Origin: Hygrophila difformis
Taxonomy: Eukaryota; Streptophyta; Magnoliopsida; Lamiales; Acanthaceae
DNA: 64,000 bases
Direction: 5' to 3'
Assembly: GCA_030278955.1 (NCBI GenBank)
Contig: JAOANR010000004.1
Span: 19,409,096 to 19,473,095, forward strand
Position numbers and translations under genes: made by a program. This document shows, in pieces, positions 35,968 through 46,717 of this stretch. The stretch's first letter is position 1; the number at the start of each line of letters is the position of its first letter. The notes under the pieces were generated by a model, which saw only the letters and a list, made by a program, of their open reading frames with translations, made no database searches and was not told the origin of the DNA.

Positions 35968-36910
35968 TTATACCATATGGTTAACTACATCTTCCTCAAT
36001 AACCACATCGTTACATCTCTCACCATATGAAGTGGACACTACTGTAAACTTACACACATCCCCACTAACTATATTATTTCGTTCCAGAAAATGATAAATG
36101 CCTCTTGTCATTTTTAACGTAGGCTCATTACTTTGACCAATTTCATAGCAATAAATCAATTGCACTTTAGCAAGCTGTCCATTTGCTCCACGGCGTAGCC
36201 AAATGCTTCTTCGTAAATGCAAACCTAAATGTTCCCATACATACTTTGGAATTTCCTAAACCAACATAAAAAATTAAATATTAATCCTTCCTCCAAACAG
36301 AATCATGAATACCCAATATTAATATTATGCTTGTATGATACCGTACCAAATTCAGTTCAAATCTCTCCGGCTTCAGCCAAATATAGAAAAATCCATCAAC
36401 GCTACCTGTAGTGTAATACATCTCAAATACAAAAAAATGAAAACCTTTAAACAACCCACATTCTACAAGCAAAACAATTCCCTTCATCCTTACCTTCCAC
36501 CTGCATTTCTGAATAATTTTTTGGGCCGCCATCTGCTTGAAAGATTTTCACTTCAAATTCCAAATCTCCAAGACACTTGAAAAGCAATTTATCCCCAATG
36601 TGCAAATTATGAGTCGCACAAAAAATCTCCCATTCTTTACAATCAACAATACATAGCTCCCCTTGCAACAAATGAACTTCAACATCTCTTTCTCCCATTA
36701 ATGACTTTAATTTAACTGTTTTAGGTGGTACTTGGAAATCCATCAGATCAACTACACTCTTCGGAAAAACTTAAACATATAATTAAAGAAAACCATTATC
36801 AAACAAATATAGTGAAAACTCTATAAAATGAACTTCGCAAAAATGATATAAACTGTACGCCTAACTAATAATATTTCAAAGCCATCAGCCAACTGCACTA
36901 TAAACTCCAT
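35968..36910 (-). CDS. B3-domain protein gene 2, four exons, 224 aa, intact
   Basis: Exons on the minus strand: 36910-36859, 36769-36494, 36405-36347, 36255-35968, each with AG/GT borders and matching phases (675 nt with stop). The N-terminal B3 domain runs from LFPKSVVDLMDF through KEWEIFCATHNLHIGDKL and FEVKIFQADG. The short third exon adds FFYIWLKPERFELNL. The second B3 domain runs from EIPKYVWEHLGLHLRRSI to RNNIVSGDVCKFTVV. Two B3 domains joined by a short linker are typical of plant REM-type DNA-binding proteins, probably nuclear. It is the closest relative in the window of B3 gene 1. It lies inside the Helitron limits and on the opposite strand from Rep/helicase and RPA, so it is either unusual cargo or an inserted host segment. 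No regulatory site is clear. Confidence 0.83.
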
Positions 36911-37046
36911 AGCCAAGTTTGGATGCTCTACACAAGATATGCACAGTTTGGTTACACTTTGGTACAATATTGTTATTTGCCCTTGCATATATACTTGAAA
37001 AGATGACAAAAAAGGACAAATGAAGAAAGCTAGGTCTAGGAAAGTA

Positions 37047-37184
37047 GATATTAGTTATGAAAATTTTTTGGGTTGTGTAAATGGATTCTATTCCTTCTCA
37101 TCTAAAAAAAGAAAATTTCACACTTTAAAATAATACTACTTTACAAAGTTAATAACTCAAATTGTACATAATTAAATATTACAA
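37047..37184. repeat. Second copy of the 140-bp block at 34701-34840
   Basis: Same orientation and wording as 34701-34840. It lies between the start of B3 gene 2 and the C/T-rich leader at 37.5 kb. Confidence 0.75.
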
Positions 37185-37489
37185 ACAAATTCAATATTTT
37201 TAATAGAATTTTGGAACAATTAAAATTCTAATCTTACTCAAATTACTTTCATTTTTCAAAAAAAAAATGATCAAACATTGTAGGATATTCAAAAAAAAAA
37301 AATTGGAACCGAACTTTATGTAATGGAATCAGTATATAATAACAATAAATTTTGTACAGTAAAGTAAAAAAAAAATCTGTAAAATTCACTATTCAACAAA
37401 TCCATTTCTCAAGCCCCGATAAGGCAAAATAAACTCATTCCCTCTAGAATTAAATATGAATAAATACATCCATACGCTACCAGACAAGC

Positions 37490-37850
37490 CGGATTCTCTT
37501 CCTCTTCTCGCCCACACCCAACAACACTTTTGGTTGTCCCGGAATCTCTGCATTGCCGCGTTTTTCCATCAATCCTTACGTTCCACCTATTCACCCGTCC
37601 CATCTCTTCGTCTTCTCAATTACACCCGACAACACTTTTTGTAGTCCCAAAATCTCTGCATTTCCGCATCCTTCCATCAATCGTTACATCCCACCTATTC
37701 ACCCATCCCACCCGTGAATTGCAATTCACAGTAATTGCCAGACATCCCTCCCGCCTCGCATAAACCACCGCTTACTCGCCTCCCTCCCGTCTAGCCGTCT
37801 CATTCGCACTCCTCTGCTCCGTCGTTTCCCTCTCAATCAATCGTAGGTAT
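37490..37850 (+). promoter_or_regulatory. C/T-rich leader exon with 108-bp tandem duplication, upstream of B3 gene 3
   Basis: A pyrimidine-rich island ends in 'caatcaatcgtaggtatt', offering a GT donor near 37846. Inside it 'acaacactttt.g..gtccc' to 'cacctattcaccc.tccca' occurs twice with a period of 108 bp (37521 and 37629). It probably is the 5' UTR of the plus-strand B3 gene 3, whose recognisable coding exons begin 2.6 kb further on. The tandem duplication in a leader could affect translation. Confidence 0.5.
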
Positions 37851-40431
37851 TCGTTTCTTTTCCCCTTATTTCCCTTTCAAATGTTTTTTCATGTACTGTT
37901 CTTCGATTGAACTCGCCAAATCACTTCCAAAGTGTCTTTAATTTGTTCCTTGTTTGTAAACAAATTCGGCACTTTGTTTTAATTTCCAATTTGTACTTGC
38001 CCACAATGTCTTGTTATACTCCTCATTCTGGATTGTGCAAGCAGTATCGAAGGAGAAATTTGCTTGTTTGTTATTCTGCCTCTGCCTGCAAAATGTTTGA
38101 TATAATGCGTCTGTTGAATTTTTTTTTTGTGATTCTACTTCCGTTGCCTTCAACATCATTTCATCACAATTTTGGTGTAGGCTGTTTAGTTTGTTCGAAC
38201 ATGTTTTGCTGATTTTGTCATGTACCTTCAATTATTCATTTGGGAGTTATTATTTAGAAATTTGCCAGATTTGATTGTATCCGGAAAAGCTTTAGCACCT
38301 GCAACCAAACAATACATTCATTTCATCTTTAACTTGTCATTTGGTGAAATGGAATATAAACTTGCTAACGGTTAATATTATACTGTTTGTTGCATTTTTA
38401 GTTCTAAAAGTTTCATATTCTACTACACTTGCAATTGGCAGCTCTCAATTGTTTTTTGGGAGTTAGTGGTGGCTATGTATGACAGTGGTTTTGTTCAAGT
38501 TATTGGATTTCACTCTTTTCTTTTTCTTTTCTTTTTTTTTTTTCTATTTATGTACTTTTTGGTGGCTATGAAAGACTATCATTTGTTCATGTTTTTGGAT
38601 TTCACATTACATTCCAAAGTTCTTTACTATGCCGTGGGTTGGGTTTTAGCCAGTGAAGATGTTGGCTCTAACAAATAGATTTTTCGGCTTTATGTCAGTA
38701 CATAGAATGACCTATCACAATTCGTAAAGTGTGATTCCAATTTAAATGGAAAACACTGTAACTCAAATCTTGGTATTGATATCATCCGATTGCTTACAAA
38801 TAAATCTGTCACTGTTTCTATTACTTTGCTTCCACATTTTTTAAGTCTATTATGCTTTACAGTAACTAGAAAGGACATTCAAGAAGTAGTAACCTATTGC
38901 ACTTTGAAAGGTGTGAGATTACAAAATCTTGCTTTTTTCCTGTCAAATGATAATATTTATTCCTGAACGATTTGATGTTGGATGCATCTTGAGGACTTTA
39001 AGTTCATATACTGGATAGAGTATGCCCATCGTATGTGGGGAAGAACATTGGACATTATGTTTGCACTACCCTTCTCATACTTTCTTCGCAAAGGATATAT
39101 TACACTCCCATTGACACTTAAACTCTCTGGATTATTTGCTCTTGGTGCGGGGCAGGGACTAATAAGGTGGTCGATGGTCAACAGTGGTTTGGAGGCAATA
39201 ACTTAGTGATTACTATGCATTGAACTATTTTATCTGATACTGTAATTGAGACAGAATTTAATAAAATGGTTTGTTGTTTCATTTACTCAGGCTCAAAAGG
39301 AAGAGGTTAACTCTTGATCAACATACATTGCCAATGTGAGTTTCATCAGTTCCAAATATCTTTCTTCTTTGCAATTGAAATGGATTGTCATTATACTTAC
39401 AATCCATTGATCTTTTCAATGGATTCACACATGATTATAAATGTATGGATATGTTATTAACCTGCCTCAATTAACTTAATTTCCAATTCCTTCAAGAACT
39501 ACATTCAGGGTCATCAATTTTCTCTAATGAGTGATATACCTGTGGAGCTTTTGATGTTTACCATTCTGTACACATCATATTGTGATTAACTCAATTTTTA
39601 TAATTCTTCTACACTGTCAGTTGCGTTCTTTATCTTGTTTCTACATTTTGCTATTCTCCTCTTGCTTTCTAACTGGAAATATTACCTTACTGTCCTCCTC
39701 CCGAGCCAACTTAAAAACGTTTATCATGCGAAACATTAACTTGAATGTCTCTTTTTGGAAAATAACAAGCTTTGATTGTCTGATCCAGTTAATTCCAAGA
39801 CGACAGTGTTGCCAAAATTTTTATTATTCATAATCTACTTCATATTAATTCCTGCTCTACTTTGGGTTTCCTAATGATCCCATATGCTAATGAATTATGT
39901 ATTTGCCTTCCTCTTTTCCTCTCTACTTTGGTTTTTCCTAATAATCCCAGATGGTAATTGGCGATAATACCAATATTTCGTTTGATCAAAGTCACTAAAT
40001 TATGATACAATTCTATTGTTGTATCAACGAATCCTCTCTTCAAATAACTACACCTTGATTAATAATTATTTGAATTATTTGAGGCTCAACCTGATTGAAC
40101 AGTTGCTCCCCATTCCAAGTAACGATTCGAACATGCTAAACAAAGCAGATCAAACTCTACACAGTTTTGTACATTATAAAAACTTTGTTTGAAAGTATTA
40201 ATCGAAAAAAAAAAGCCATTGCCTTGTTCACTAAAAAAATTCCAGTTGTTGTTTTGCAGTTACAAAAAATTGAGTCTTTATGGTTCAAGTGACGACTCAA
40301 CAACCATTGTCTCTATACACTCGACTGACTCGACAAACACCAGTTATAATTCCTCAATTACAACATTTCTTATACTTTTCTTTGTCCTGTTGTAACCACT
40401 AAACACCAATTCGCTTCAATTTTTTCTCCAG
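37851..40431 (+). other. Large intron-like stretch of B3 gene 3
   Basis: T-rich sequence without a recognised protein. A short Ser/Thr/Asp-rich segment after an AG at about 40259 (SLYGSSDDSTTIVSIHS) could be an extra linker exon because it resembles the acidic start of the next exon; this is weak. No first B3 domain was found, so the gene may lack it. Confidence 0.35.
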
Positions 40432-40923
40432 GCCAAGGGACCGATGTCGTTTCTGATTCGGAAGATGACATGGAAATTGTCTCTGTTTCCTCCGACAGTG
40501 AAGACGACGACAATTTCGATTCGTTTGAATTCCATATTGTCGCTTCTCACAAAAAAACTCTGGTAAACTTACTCTCTAACAAATCTTACATTTAAACTGC
40601 AATTTTCCCCTATGTATATCAATAATATACTCCATTCTATACAGACAATTCCCCTTGCCTTTTGGAAACATCACCAGTTGGATTCAAAAGAGCGAGTATA
40701 CGTGAAACGAACTGAGGTCTTCAGTAATACACCTGAAATATACAGCGACTCAATCAAACTCTCTACAGGTTGGCCACGCTTCTTTAAACATTGTGGGATG
40801 GTGATGGGTGAAGATTGGAAATTGTCACTCATTTCCAACACACACGGCCCTCAACATACCGATTTCCTATTCCAGGCAACTATGGTCAACGCCAATTTCC
40901 CCGACAGCCCGCTTTCGCCATGA
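40432..40923 (+). CDS. B3-domain protein gene 3, C-terminal exons
   Basis: Exon 40432-40562 (AG before, GT after) encodes an acidic run, DVVSDSEDDMEIVSVSSDSE, then FDSFEFHIVASHKKTL. Exon 40645-40923 continues in phase with TIPLAFWKHHQLDSKERVYV and LSTGWPRFFKHCGMVMGEDW and stops at TGA 40921-40923. Together the two exons form a B3 domain behind an acidic linker. The start codon lies upstream and is not located. It points the same way as RPA and away from B3 gene 2. The domain differs clearly from genes 1 and 2, so it is not a recent copy of them. Confidence 0.68.
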
Positions 40924-41630
40924 TTTGATACATCGAATCCCCTACAGTATTTATGTTCCTGGTTCTGTAATTGCCTCCCCAGTGCTAGCGTTCCTCTGTT
41001 CGAAGTTGCCCATGCTTTCATTATGTGGAATGAATTCTTATCTTAGTTGATTTCTGTCCTATCCCTATTACTCTGTATATATCGTATGTTGATTACCTTC
41101 CCAAACAAGTGGCAGCCATTGGTCATGTATTTTGTCTATGTTGATTACACTTTATTCAAATCTTAGCAGCCTTTCAGTTTTCCATTTAATTGCTGTCATA
41201 AGCTTCTATTTTGTTTTCTCAGCATTCAGTAACCTAATTGAATATAATTTCTTCTTTACTTCTGATATGTCAATAAGTATAATTGATCATAACTTCGTAC
41301 TATTGCTAGACTTAAGGTCTCTTATGCAGGTAAACTTAACACTATAAATTTCAATATTAAATATTCCATCAGATATACTGCACATCACTAACAAATATTT
41401 TCATTTTTTATTTATGACTGAAAATCACAATAGGTTGGAAGCACGAAGACCCCTATGGTAAGTCACATTAACTCTAGAAAAGTAAAATATATGTTATGTA
41501 GGGGAGAATAGAACACTAGAAATGTCTCTTGTTAATACACTTTGCTATTCTTCAATCTGTAGGAATTTCTATACATGATAAGCTGTTACATATTCTTGTG
41601 TGTAGTCAGAAATGAGATGTGCCAAAAACA

Positions 41631-42400
41631 CTGATGCTGAGAAAACAAATCCCTTCGTGGATGCTGGTAATTAACTCTCTGCCTCCCTCTCCTCCTTCAC
41701 TCCTATATGTCTTCTCAAAAGTTGTAACAGTTTTTTTACACGTTTGGTGGATCCATGTGAACTGTTGGCAAACATTGAAGCCCAAATATTGAAAGCCAAA
41801 GAGAAAGCATTTACCCATAAAGAGATAATGGAAAAGATAGGCAGATAGGTTTCTGCTTGTGATGAGGAAAAGTGGCTTGAAGATTACAATAAAGTAACCA
41901 AGCAATGATGGCATCTCATTGGTGTGGTGCACTTTCCATATAATTGCATAGTTTATTATCCTGTTTCATGTTCATTCATAATCCCTGGGACTATTTCTTT
42001 CATTTGATGTCTATCATAGTATTTTTCTTTGAAGTTATTTGTCTAGGGTGCTTATATGTTTCCCGTCTCAACAATATTCATTACCATTTAGTATAATCTC
42101 TATTGATCCCTACGATGATAACAACTAATGTGCTGGAAGAGGTGTGCATATAAACCTCAAACATGCAGAGCGTGCTAGAATTACTGTAAATAAGATTCCA
42201 GGTAACTCTTCATGCTTTCTTTGATGTTCATCATTGCTGAAACTTATATCTTTCTGGAGGTTATAGTAACGAGCATTCAATTTTCAGGAATGGTGGAAAA
42301 TTTGATTAGCAAGACACTAATGTGGAAGGATGAACAAAAGATGTTGTTCCTCTATGATCGGGTAAATTTTTTATAACTTTTCTAGCATTTTGGTGTTTTG
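41631..42400 (+). repeat. 770-bp MAP65 segment, copy 2
   Basis: Matches 20951-21720 along its full length including introns. Coding decay is greater: a TAG and a further stop fall in the block equal to MAP65 block 2 (near 41845-41885), while [20 protein letters not shown] and [16 protein letters not shown] remain readable. It lies about 870 bp before the Helitron 3' end. Confidence 0.9.
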
Positions 42401-43241
42401 GGGTAACAAACAATTGCGGCATTAACTAGGTTCTAACTTCCATCAGAAATGGAAGCTAAAATTCATCTGCCTACTGATGAATCATTCAAAACAGTCTCAA
42501 AGCCCTCACTTAGAATATAATAGGTTATGAGAGAAGACGAATCAGAAAAGGTGAATTATTTTTATTATTGGAATCTAACATTCTATGTGTGTATCTGCAG
42601 ATGTAATGTGCATGCAGATATATGTTATTAGTGCTTTTTTATATTTTTTGGCCCATACCATAGATATCTAGCACTTGACATGTCTGATGGTCTCATGTGC
42701 TTTTTTGTGGAAATAAAAGAGTTTGGCTTTTCTTCGTTTCCTCCCAAAAAAAACCACTGATAATGAACTATCTTGCAACTATCTAAAAGTTAGTAGCTCT
42801 TTCGTGCCAATTACTTTAAGGACACTATCAATTTCAGTTGTTCTTATTACTGTTTGTAATTGGATTAGTAATTAGATTCGTCGCCTAAAACATACATTTA
42901 TTTGCTCTTTTGATGTTAAACATACATTTATTTGATTTTTTTATGTCAGTCACTTGAAACATACATTTATTTTTTTTTCTTACTTGAATTTTTTGATGGG
43001 AAGTTTAATTGGTTTTAGATTTGAAAGTGGATCTGCACTCACCGCTTCCAACCTCCTCAATCCATTAGCAGTTGATAATATATTTGAAATTAGATGATTA
43101 TTACTCTATCTGTACAATAATCTTATCCTTTTAATTAGGAAACAAATTCTTTGGAAACAAATTGTTATAAATAGGAACTCACATACACTTACCTATAATG
43201 ATTTTTTCTTCCTCCATAGACAGTTGTATATCCCTTTTACG
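42401..43241 (+). other. Helitron 3' region, no gene
   Basis: AT-rich sequence without coding signal. 'aaacatacatttattt' occurs three times between 42890 and 42975. The final 40 bases lead into the terminal hairpin. Confidence 0.5.
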
Positions 43242-43268
43242 CTGTGCATCGCACAGGTGTTTGACTAG
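43242..43268 (+). repeat. Helitron 3' terminal hairpin and CTAG end
   Basis: CTGTGC (43242-43247), loop ATC, GCACAG (43251-43256), then GTGTTTGA and CTAG at 43265-43268, followed by T. A GC-rich palindrome 8-12 bases before CTRR is the diagnostic Helitron 3' end; 'GTGCATCGCAC' is a common plant version. Confidence 0.85.
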
Positions 43269-43627
43269 TGTTATAATAAGAGGAAGTATATAAGCCCAAT
43301 TCCAACACAATTTCTTTACAATCAAATTTCAATACAGCTTCTTTTTAAAGTCAAAGCAATGCATTTGAAAACAAAATTATTGTAGTATTACATGGAAAGC
43401 TCTTATGAACTCGTAAAGATTTTCCATTTAGCCAATTATGCTAGATACTTCATTATATCCATTTTTTAATTTGTTGGATACATACATACGTATAAAGTGC
43501 AGATATCCTCGTTATATGGGATCGGAACTACTCCATCCATTACCAATTAATTTTGGATTGGAACCTCATATCCCATATTAAGAACATTTAATTCGTTATT
43601 CTATAAACACACAATGCATGCAAATGT
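43269..43627. other. Host flank between Helitron and bHLH gene
   Basis: Begins with the T of the Helitron target site. No coding sequence; the stretch next to 43627 should contain the bHLH gene 3' UTR. Confidence 0.5.
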
Positions 43628-45698
43628 TCAATTAAAATTAGGGTAGAAAAACCGTTGCCTCTTGCTTCTTGCGCTGTAAAACGTCGCTCCAGAAGATATC
43701 ACGACTCGAGTAAGGGCTAGCTTGAGTGACTGTTGAATGGCACCCTTTTGGTCGCTGGTCATGATGCCCTTTGCACAAATCACTAAATTAGTCCTCATTC
43801 TGCCCCCCAAACTCGTGATGTCTGCCTCAACGATGGTGATGCCCAATGCCTTGAGTGCACTGTTCAGCTCGGAGAACAATTCGGGCCTGTCTTCGCAGCA
43901 AAGGCTGACCTTCATGTAGACATCATTGCCATTGTTCTGTGATGTTTCTTCGTCCATGCTGCAATAATCGATGGCTACCTCGTCGGTCTCGGTCGGGATT
44001 GTGGAGAGCTTGCTCACTTCTTTCGCTTTCATACTCTGTTCTTTCACATGGTTCACTACTTGTCCTAATAGTGCTGCCTTATCCATCTGCATTATGGAAA
44101 TATTAGGCGTCGTGCTTCTTCAATTTTTTACGTAAAAAATTTAATGTATGTATATATAGGTTGGGACAACATCATTCTTTTTTTTTTTTTAAATTAAAAA
44201 AAGGCAGTAGCTAGCTTGAAGTGGTAAATGAAAAAAATTACGAAAAAATTCCAAAATAAAGATATGATTATCCACTATAAATTTAAAAAGAAAAGCATTT
44301 TTTTTTTTTGGGAAGAAAAGACTATATATAGATACGGTATATTATATGGGGTTTGGATAGTGTGCTTAATGAGTGATAAGGTGTGTGCGATGTGTGTTAA
44401 TGAAGTGTGTGATATGGTGTTTGGATTGTATAAAAATAGTCATCACATATAAAGCACTCCTTCACCACATATAATACACTACTTCAACACCTGTTGATTG
44501 AGCACCCAAACCAAATTCTATTATATGGCCCGATCACGTATGTAACTGTGCACTATAAAATAGGTTATCAAATTATTATCAAATCATACGGAAAAAACGC
44601 ACAAGTATAGACACTTGTAATGTTATACACTCTACGTTTTCAATAATTGAAACATTCATGAATTTCACAAAATCCAATACACATTTTTAACGCTCAATAT
44701 TTCTAATTGTATAAAACTAAAAATTATAAAAATTTGATAATATAAATCTACGAGCTTAGACGAATCCAATAAGATCCCACTTGACCATGTTTTATCTTAT
44801 ATAATTGTGTTAAAAAAATCGAATCAAAGCTACTCAATGAATAGTACAAACTACGCCAATTTTTCATTTTTTCAAAGTCGGAGGGAGTAGTAATTAACAA
44901 CTCTATGTTTACGCCCTCTTTCCCTTATTTAAAGAAAAGTGCAAAAAAATCTACCAGTAATTTCAAGTCCTCACCTAAGCGGCCAAGTTCCTCCATTACC
45001 TTATGGTTGGGTTCGATTCACATCCGTCCAACGATTTGAGTAATTATATATATGGGGCTTTATTTGTTTTAAACAAGATTTCGTGTCCGAGTTATAAATG
45101 CATAGAAAGTACGCTAAAAGAAGGCTATCCAGTAGCTGAGCTAGCTCCTTAACATATACCTGGAGATAAATTTTGGGTTTGAAAGAGGCTTAAAAAGTCA
45201 ATAATAATAATAGTAACAAAAACACTTTATGTTTACTAGAACCGGATCGGAGTGCAAGAAATGCAATTGAGGGATAGTTGACTAAATATTAAAACATGAT
45301 ACACCTATGCAACTAGGATTGAAAGTTGTCAAATTACGCCTGATTATGATAGTAACAACTAACTTGATGCAATTATTTTGTTTTCTAGGATACTTATGGT
45401 AATGATACGCGCAATTGGGCCAGGCCAGGTTAAGATTTTGGTGAAATGTTAGTCTCAAGAACAGTATGAAAAAAGTAAATATATTGAAGTTGAGCCCTAT
45501 TTATGAAGATCACATGCCAAGGATGATTTATGCTTTTGCAATTAAAGAGGCTTTATTTCATGAAATGCAATGCACTCATAGTAATAATATCTTTAATTTC
45601 TAGGGTTGCATCACTTTTGAAAAAATCAAAACTAAAGAACTACTCTGCATGTGTTAAATAACAGCTTTACCTTTAAAAATACAAGTGAACCCTTAGAG

Positions 45699-45733
<35 letters not shown>

Positions 45734-46386
45734 TATATAGAGAGAGAGCTACTTGACCCACTTTACAAACTAATCCCACTATAAATAATGGCTAAGAGAC
45801 ACTTATAATAGACAAAGTTAACAACAATCATGGGATGTCTGTCTGTGTACATTAATACCATAAAATAGCTAAAAAATAAAAGTGATCAAGTTGTACGGTT
45901 AATTTCGTACTACAGTCTCAAATGCTAAATTTCAAAGGCAATGTGTTGAACTTTGATGATTAAAAAACACTGAATTTTTTATGTTTCCCTACTCATCATA
46001 TCTAAATTCATCATTTCTAAAACAAATACGTCACATTCACATAGAAATTCAATACTCGAATCTGTGACAAGCAAAATGTCATCTTAAAACCCTAACCAAG
46101 CCAAGAAAACACACGCATGGGCATATTTCATTATCATTATACACATACACACACACATGTATGTTTATATATTTACATATTTGGATACCTTCTCAGACTT
46201 GGGGATGAGTTTCCTGAGTGTGGAAAGCTGGGTGTTGATTCGGTCCCGGCGCCTCTTCTCGGCCTCACTGTGGCTTCTAGAAGCGGCCGCCGCCCTGTCC
46301 TCCTCCACGCCCTCGCCGGAATTGAGCCATGGAGGCACCATTAAAGAGCAGTCTTGGTCATGAGGCCAAGACCCATAATTCTCCAT
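43628..46386 (-). CDS. bHLH51-like transcription factor, two exons, ~218 aa
   Basis: Exon 1 (46386-46189) begins MENYGSWPHDQD and ends with the basic region and helix 1: RSHSEAEKRRRDRIN, then LSTLRKLIPKSEK. Exon 2 (44086-43628) starts MDKAALLGQVVNHVKEQ, completing helix 2, followed by an ACT-like domain (VSLCCEDRPELFSELNSALK, VEADITSLGGRMRTNLVI) and the tail ARSKRQRFF. The intron falls inside the bHLH domain at a phase 0 site. The DNA-contacting E-x-x-R-R-R of the basic region is present. The ACT region and the RSKRQR tail match Arabidopsis bHLH51 and its bHLH30/32/106/107 relatives better than other bHLH groups. An in-frame ATG nine bases upstream (46395) is an alternative start. The frame is intact. 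The 2.1-kb intron holds a MITE and a TA/GA microsatellite. Confidence 0.92.
44626..44889. mobile_element. TA-flanked MITE, copy C, in the bHLH intron
   Basis: Left end TACACTCTACGTTTTCAA; right end, reverse-complemented, TACTCCCTCCGACTTTGA. The inverted ends extend about 28 bases with mismatches. Interior matches copies A and B ('gacgaatccaataagatcccact'). It has no coding capacity. Confidence 0.8.
45703..45749. repeat. (TA)n(GA)n microsatellite in bHLH intron
   Basis: About 28 bp of alternating TA, a short gap with 'gcatata', then a GA run. Likely polymorphic. Confidence 0.95.
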
Positions 46387-46541
46387 AATTGTCACTAATT
46401 TTGGTCAGAAAAACTGATGAGAGAAAACTGATCAATAGTAACGTGTATGTAGTGTGTGTGATATTATGATCTGATTAATTGGGGGTTTTGTGTGTACCAC
46501 AATGAGTGGCAATGGTGGCTTTGTTTCAATACTGTGGGTAA

Positions 46542-46598
<57 letters not shown>

Positions 46599-46717
46599 TG
46601 TTGTAATAAAAATAATATATGTGATCTGAAATTGGACAAGGAGATGGGGACTTATGGTGTGATGTAATAGTAACTATTGCCAATTGGTCAGATGGGAATT
46701 ATGGCAGACTATTTATA
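46542..46717 (-). promoter_or_regulatory. bHLH gene leader microsatellite and TATA box
   Basis: On the minus strand a TATAAAT lies at 46717-46711, about 325 bp before the start codon, giving an expected transcription start near 46680. The resulting leader would contain a (TC)n tract (46594-46563) followed by (TA)n (46562-46542). CT-rich leaders are common in plant genes; length changes here could alter expression. Confidence 0.5.

Larger units (their letters stand above)
10786..43268 (+). mobile_element. Giant Helitron carrying Rep/helicase, RPA, B3 genes and captured host genes
   Basis: The left end is TCTATTAATACTATATAAA preceded by A, the form of many plant Helitron 5' ends. The right end has a CTGTGC-ATC-GCACAG hairpin nine bases before CTAG, followed by T. 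An A^T target and CTRR 3' end are diagnostic of Helitrons. Between them lie a Rep/helicase (broken), an RPA1-like gene (intact), pieces of at least three host genes, and three B3-domain genes. At 32.5 kb it is very large; nested elements or a fusion of two related Helitrons could explain the size. I saw no other terminal hairpin with CTRR inside, but a degraded one could be missed. Confidence refers to both ends belonging to one element; presence of a Helitron is nearly certain. Confidence 0.6.
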
